Shown here in pieces: positions 60,801-64,000 of a stretch of DNA of 64,000 bases (position 1 is the stretch's first letter; each line of letters begins with the position of its first letter). The stretch is taken from assembly GCA_025617745.1 (NCBI GenBank), contig CM046854.1, positions 62,763,606 to 62,827,605 on the forward strand. Direction: 5' to 3'. A program made the translations under genes and the position numbers. This DNA is from Heliocidaris erythrogramma. Taxonomy: Eukaryota > Echinodermata > Echinoidea > Camarodonta > Echinometridae. The notes beneath the pieces were generated by a model, which was given only the letters and a program-made list of their open reading frames with translations, had not been told where the DNA came from and searched no databases.

Positions 60801-62213
60801 TGTTCTCAAAAATAAAACAATTTGAAGAAGACTGGCCATGCATTATCTTATCATATTTTTTTCTATAAAACTGGACTTTCTATTGTCTGTATAAATAACA
60901 GAGCTTGATTTCTTACGTGTATGAAGTCATATCATTTTTGTTTTCAAAATGTCAAGCACAATGAAATGAGGGGGGGGGGGGGGGATTACAAGTCAGTCCA
61001 CTAAATTAGCTAATATACAGACACCATATTAAAACTGTGCAAGGAAAATACAGATCAATAACAATGATAGCTGGTCGCGGCAATGAACTTTGTACCAAAG
61101 AGGTTAAGCTCATGTTGTTATGCTAATCAAGGCTGTATACCTGTGGTATTGATGTAAGTAAAGGAAGGCCAAACAACTGTCTGCATGTACATCATTGAAG
61201 CATTATATCACAATGACTACATAGTACAGTGTAGAAGTCAGTCGCTAATGATTGACATAGTTCTCTGTGGTGCACATTGTACATCTTAAGTTATATTGCT
61301 CTTCAAGTCATGATAGATCACTGTGCACATCATGCAGCTTGACTTGATAATATGTCACTGTCCCACCCACAAATAAATGAAAATTCGTAAGTTTTTTTTT
61401 CTCTCAGATGTCTTTTTTTTTCTTCAGTTTTTGAGATATATGGGTAAAGCGATGACATTTATACAAATTTCACCAACCACCAGGAACTCCAAATAACTCG
61501 ACTAATACTATCGGAGGTTTGGTACACAGTCACGGTCATGGATCCACAGTAAGATAAATAAAACATAGAACTAATGTAAGAGTCTCTGTCAAATTAATAA
61601 TAGATATACACGTATGCAAGAATAATTATACACTGAAGCTCTGACACACCCGAAAGAGAGCAAAAATTCATAAATTTACTCTTAAAAAAATACAAAATTA
61701 CATTAATAAAATTTAATATAATTTATTAAGAACAATATTCCCTTTCCTTTTGTTATATTAATTTAATAATTTATCATATTAGAAATATATTTGGAGTCAT
61801 GAGACTTCATTTATGGTTTATGTTTCAAGTATAAAGTTATTGGTAATTTATCTTACAAAGATTCTCGTACTGGACCTACCATCCTTACATATTTTTTCTG
61901 GGATTTTACCTCACCTAGACACATTTTCAAATAACTTTTTGTACATCTTTTCATTCTAGTTAAACAGTTTTCCTCTTCTATTATGAGTCACTTGGTAGAA
62001 CAGTTAAGTTAGCAATTTCAGAAATTGATCAGTGAGAAAGTAAGCTAAATTCTTGAAATCACACACAAATGATGTAAAATTCAAATTTATTCAAAACAAA
62101 ACTGAGAAAAATACTCTTAGAATAGAATTATCTATAAAATAAAATTTTAAAAGAAACACCCTCACCTTCTGGGTCTGAAGTATTAGTTCTTTCTGTTGTA
62201 ATATAGTCTGGTA
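45863..62213 (-). CDS. Receptor-tyrosine-kinase-like pseudokinase, stalk to C-terminus (right copy)
   Basis: Thirteen exons read right to left: 62213-62166, 59019-58975 (stalk), 56020-55889 (TM), 54249-54219, 53391-53321 (juxtamembrane), 52449-52270 (Gly loop, beta-3), 51833-51729, 51427-51247, 50284-50186, 49427-49322, 47570-47474, 46385-46287, 45922-45863 (stop). All splice phases join; the extracellular and TM exons are phase 1-1. The product would be a single-pass type I membrane protein with a cytoplasmic kinase fold. Two exons are one base shorter than their left-arm twins, each inside a G run (51427-51247 and 46385-46287), which shifts the frame. These could be consensus errors or real lesions. 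Upstream signal and ectodomain exons are not in the contiguous sequence; a 500-N gap begins at 62794. RTK subfamily is not resolved. Confidence 0.86.
46287..46385 (-). pseudogene. Right-arm alpha-H/I exon with a 1-nt frameshift
   Basis: This exon is 99 nt, against 100 nt in the left twin (5848-5947). The left reads TGTTGGGAGAAAG (CWEK); the right reads TGTTGGAGAAAG, one G fewer. That breaks the frame in the conserved CW motif near the end of the kinase fold. It is the second G-run deletion in this copy. Confidence 0.8.
47945..48132. mobile_element. Small MITE (right-arm copy)
   Basis: This is the reverse-complement twin of 4098-4286, with the same terminal inverted repeat and inner 12-bp repeats. 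It lies in the same intron of the right-arm kinase gene. Confidence 0.7.
50608..50686. repeat. 23-bp perfect hairpin (right-arm copy)
   Basis: Stem 50608-50630 pairs with 50664-50686. It is the mirror of the hairpin at 1543-1621, with the stem preserved in both arms. Confidence 0.85.
51247..51427 (-). pseudogene. Right-arm kinase hinge exon with a 1-nt frameshift
   Basis: This exon is 181 nt, against 182 nt in the left twin (796-977). The left arm has five G in the codons for SGG (TCTGGGGGCACA); the right arm has four. The change shifts the frame within [10 protein letters not shown] and soon meets a stop. Splice sites are intact. A homopolymer consensus error is the simplest explanation; a real disabling mutation in one copy is the alternative. 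Confidence 0.8.
52270..52449 (-). CDS. Exon: kinase N-lobe, glycine loop and beta-3
   Basis: This 180-nt exon (acceptor CACAG, donor GTGAG) encodes a Pro-rich linker and then the start of the kinase: [17 protein letters not shown] followed by VDVAIRQIP. The GxGxFG loop is intact, but the VAIK lysine that anchors ATP phosphates is arginine. It is the first exon right of the palindrome boundary at about 52225, so only one copy is present in the window. It joins in phase to 51833-51729 ([12 protein letters not shown]...), where the usual alpha-C Glu position reads Ser. Confidence 0.9.
54145..54172 (+). repeat. (GT)n microsatellite
   Basis: A GT-rich run, GTGTGTGTGTGTGTGTGTGC followed by GTGTGTG, in the intron between two juxtamembrane exons. 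Confidence 0.9.
54950..55540. other. Intronic AT-rich stretch with possible transposon debris
   Basis: A TTTCAG triplication lies at about 54988-55006. The motif CAGCCATGGAAAAAATTATTAGACCA at about 55171 resembles an end of a widespread DNA-transposon family, but I found no matching inverted partner. Nothing else is recognised between the TM exon and 54249. Confidence 0.3.
55889..56020 (-). CDS. Exon: transmembrane segment of the pseudokinase receptor
   Basis: This 132-nt phase 1-1 exon encodes a Cys-containing membrane-proximal stretch ([14 protein letters not shown]), a hydrophobic helix ([20 protein letters not shown]) and the stop-transfer residues VWRRHE. The orientation is type I: the kinase follows on the cytoplasmic side through juxtamembrane exons 54249-54219 and 53391-53321, which contain NMAYEMV, a possible phosphotyrosine site. 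Splice sites are TTCAG at the 5' end and GTGAC at the 3' end. Confidence 0.9.
56150..56205 (-). other. Hammerhead-core-like sequence in the TM-stalk intron
   Basis: On the minus strand CCTGATGAAGCCCTATGGGC is followed by GAAA. The core CTGATGA and GAAA enclose a good GCCC/GGGC stem II. No convincing stem I or UH cleavage step is visible, so it is at best a decayed ribozyme, perhaps from another Penelope-type repeat. It lies at the edge of the tandem duplication. Confidence 0.3.
58975..59019 (-). CDS. Exon: extracellular stalk mini-exon, copy A
   Basis: This 45-nt phase 1-1 exon encodes (V)[14 protein letters not shown], rich in Pro, Thr and Ser, with acceptor AACAG and donor GTGAG. Skipping or including it keeps the frame. 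It lies in the first unit of a tandem duplication and is a diverged twin of 62166-62213. A short O-glycosylatable spacer between ectodomain and membrane is inferred. Confidence 0.72.
59120..59357 (+). mobile_element. Non-LTR retroelement 3' tail (LINE or SINE)
   Basis: CCACCCAGGTGTTAAATGGG, TACCCGGTAGGATGG and later GAGCGCTTTGATCCAG, GGGAAAGGCGCTTTATAAAT end in an (ATT)n tail. This arrangement of GCGCTTT hairpin plus simple-repeat tail is the usual 3' end of CR1/L2-mobilised elements. It is present in unit A of the tandem duplication but not in unit B, so it inserted after the duplication or was lost from B. Confidence 0.65.
62166..62213 (-). CDS. Exon: extracellular stalk mini-exon, copy B
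   Basis: This 48-nt phase 1-1 exon encodes (V)[15 protein letters not shown] with acceptor TAACAG and donor GTGAG. It is a duplicate of 58975-59019 with one extra codon. Both copies sit in matching positions within a duplicated block of about 3.2 kb. It is the most upstream exon of this gene visible before the gap. Confidence 0.68.
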
Positions 62214-62793
62214 CTGTTAGAACATATACGTGCATAGATGGATCATATATCAAGCAAATGATATTTCTTGTCAATTTAAATATATAAAAATTTGCCTTAT
62301 AAAAAGAAATCCATAGTCAAAGTTTACAAAGTCCACACAAATGGTATATTTCTAAGATAATCAAATCGACATGTACATTGTATCCGTAATTGCATACATA
62401 GAGGCGGCTATGATACTAGAAAACAAAGTTATTTCAGATACACACTGTACTAAAGATTACAAGTAAGTTGAATACATCTTTGAAAAGATTCCCCTCCAAC
62501 CTGTAGGTAAACTCTTAGAATATCTTTTTTATCAAGGCAAGTTATATTATTAAAGTCAAAGGTTAAAAGCAAAAAAGTATAATGTTTTACAGAGAATATT
62601 AAAGGTTTGAAAATATGAAGAGCATGTACATACATGACATATAACAGTACTCGACCATATTAAATGTGACACATGGACAAATCTTTAATTTTAATAGTGA
62701 AAATGAAGAAGGGACGGGGAGGGGGTTATTTATTTCAGGCCTTTTATTATCTAAAGATATATAAACAAGCTGTATTCCTAACAAGTAATAAAA

Positions 62794-63293
62794 NNNNNNN
62801 NNNNNNNNNNNNNNNNNNNNNNNNNNNNNNNNNNNNNNNNNNNNNNNNNNNNNNNNNNNNNNNNNNNNNNNNNNNNNNNNNNNNNNNNNNNNNNNNNNNN
62901 NNNNNNNNNNNNNNNNNNNNNNNNNNNNNNNNNNNNNNNNNNNNNNNNNNNNNNNNNNNNNNNNNNNNNNNNNNNNNNNNNNNNNNNNNNNNNNNNNNNN
63001 NNNNNNNNNNNNNNNNNNNNNNNNNNNNNNNNNNNNNNNNNNNNNNNNNNNNNNNNNNNNNNNNNNNNNNNNNNNNNNNNNNNNNNNNNNNNNNNNNNNN
63101 NNNNNNNNNNNNNNNNNNNNNNNNNNNNNNNNNNNNNNNNNNNNNNNNNNNNNNNNNNNNNNNNNNNNNNNNNNNNNNNNNNNNNNNNNNNNNNNNNNNN
63201 NNNNNNNNNNNNNNNNNNNNNNNNNNNNNNNNNNNNNNNNNNNNNNNNNNNNNNNNNNNNNNNNNNNNNNNNNNNNNNNNNNNNNNNNNNNNN
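62794..63293. other. Assembly gap, exactly 500 N
   Basis: A run of exactly 500 N points to a fixed-size scaffolding gap, so the distance is unknown. It separates the most upstream visible stalk exon from the third copy of the centre-proximal block. Open frames that run through it are meaningless. Confidence 0.99.
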
Positions 63294-64000
63294 TTTGCTT
63301 ATATAGAGCTTAATATCAGGGAACATGTTTGGACCCCCCCCACCCCCCTCATCATCGCAGTGTTTGCTTATATAGAGCTTAATATCAGGGAACATGTTTG
63401 GACCCCCCCCACCCCCCTCATCATCACATAAATATTAATAGAAATTTCATAGCAAATAACTTTAACAAAAATAAAAACATCTAGTCCGAAGCCCCCCTCC
63501 AACTCTCACCCTCTCCTCCCTGGTGCAGTTAGAGTTGATTACTATCTGTTTTGGACATAAGTTTGTATTTGAAGGGACAAATTAAGATTATGCCCTTTAG
63601 TTACGGCTTTACCAAAAGGCAAAAGCGCTGTCCAGAAAAAGAAGAAAGAAATAAAGAAAATAACAAAATACAAACATCTTGATTAAGACCTTTCGCTCTG
63701 GGCCGATCGACATGTACCACAATATATACGCGTGCTTTATTTCGGCACTGAGCACTCTTCGTATTTAAACTCTTTGGTCGAGCGCGCTAGTGTTTTGTGT
63801 TGCATGCTGAGATATTCGAGGCGAAAAAACAAATGTAAGTATCTTTCATAAATGATGAGTTAGAATTTGTAGGGTTGTGTAATTTTAATTTTTAAATAGT
63901 TTTAACTGTACAATTATCGAAATTATTATAGTGTTAGATATAATTGACTCCAGAGGCAGAGCACTCAAACAAAGTATAGGTATGCCCGTTCGTGGAAATT
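63294..64000. repeat. Third copy of the centre-proximal block
   Basis: Same orientation as 24836-25512. At several places where the two arms differ it agrees with the right arm rather than the left: CATAAATATTAATAG, ACAAAAATAAAAACATC, AGAGTTGATTAC, GAAATTATTATAG. It also has its own variants (TGTGTAATTTTAATT, CCCGTTCGTGG). The 60-70-bp edge motif is present twice (63294-63354, 63355-63421). Confidence 0.93.

Larger units (their letters stand above)
56205..62793. repeat. Tandem duplication of about 3.2-3.6 kb carrying the stalk mini-exon
   Basis: Unit A (about 56205-59400) and unit B (about 59815-62793) share long, imperfect similarity in the same order: CCATTGCTTTA near 56232 and 59842, the AATAATAAGTTCTATTTGATG block at 56300 and 59908, the CAAACTCTC block at 57060 and 60367, CTGGCCATGCATTATCTTA near 57510 and 60830, the mini-exons, and GTTTGAAAATATGAAGA at 59376 and 62608. 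Unit A alone holds the retroelement tail at 59120-59357. Divergence is clearly higher than between the palindrome arms, so this duplication is older. Confidence 0.85.

Noticed and set aside
62673..63431. Open frames spanning the gap on both strands
   Set aside because: They are almost entirely N; the flanks are repeat sequence.

Overview
The window is animal genomic DNA, most likely from a marine invertebrate deuterostome; a sea urchin or other echinoderm is my best guess. The support is AT-rich sequence, multi-exon genes with GT-AG introns, echinoderm-style CR1/L2 LINE tails (an AAGCGCTTTGAG motif followed by an ATT/AAT tail), a Penelope-like element, many MITEs and very long poly-G/poly-C runs. 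The species call is an inference. No prokaryotic, viral or CRISPR content was seen.

The dominant feature is a giant inverted repeat. Bases 1 to about 52225 are one near-perfect palindrome centred at about 26114 with a 7-nt loop. Almost everything in the left arm (1-26110) recurs in reverse complement in the right arm (26118-52225), at positions that add up to about 52226. The sequence right of 52225 is single copy, up to a gap of exactly 500 N (62794-63293). After the gap a third copy of the centre-proximal sequence (about 24836-25512) begins. The palindrome may be partly or wholly an assembly product.

Two genes or gene fragments are supported. (1) A receptor-tyrosine-kinase-like gene lies on the minus strand at 45863-62213 with 13 recognisable exons: two stalk mini-exons, a transmembrane exon, juxtamembrane exons and a complete kinase fold. 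Its last seven exons recur on the plus strand at 391-6372. The kinase has lost the beta-3 lysine (VAIR), probably the alpha-C glutamate, the catalytic aspartate (HGT for HRD) and most of the activation loop, so it reads as a pseudokinase receptor. (2) The start of a second secreted or membrane gene comprises a signal-peptide exon (17940-18006) and a phase 1-1 Ig V-like exon (20195-20512). It is mirrored at 34277-31708, and both copies point toward the palindrome centre. Exon phases and order suggest a tandem family with the architecture signal-Ig-stalk-TM-pseudokinase.

The rest is mobile and repetitive DNA: an internally deleted CR1/L2 LINE, a second non-LTR fragment, a Penelope-like remnant flanked by 110-bp inverted repeats that carry hammerhead-like motifs, a SINE with a 7SL/SRP-Alu-like head, several MITEs with visible TIRs, an 11-unit 61-bp minisatellite built from ACGAAA/TTTCGT, and simple repeats. 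A roughly 3.2-kb tandem duplication in the unique flank has duplicated a stalk mini-exon.
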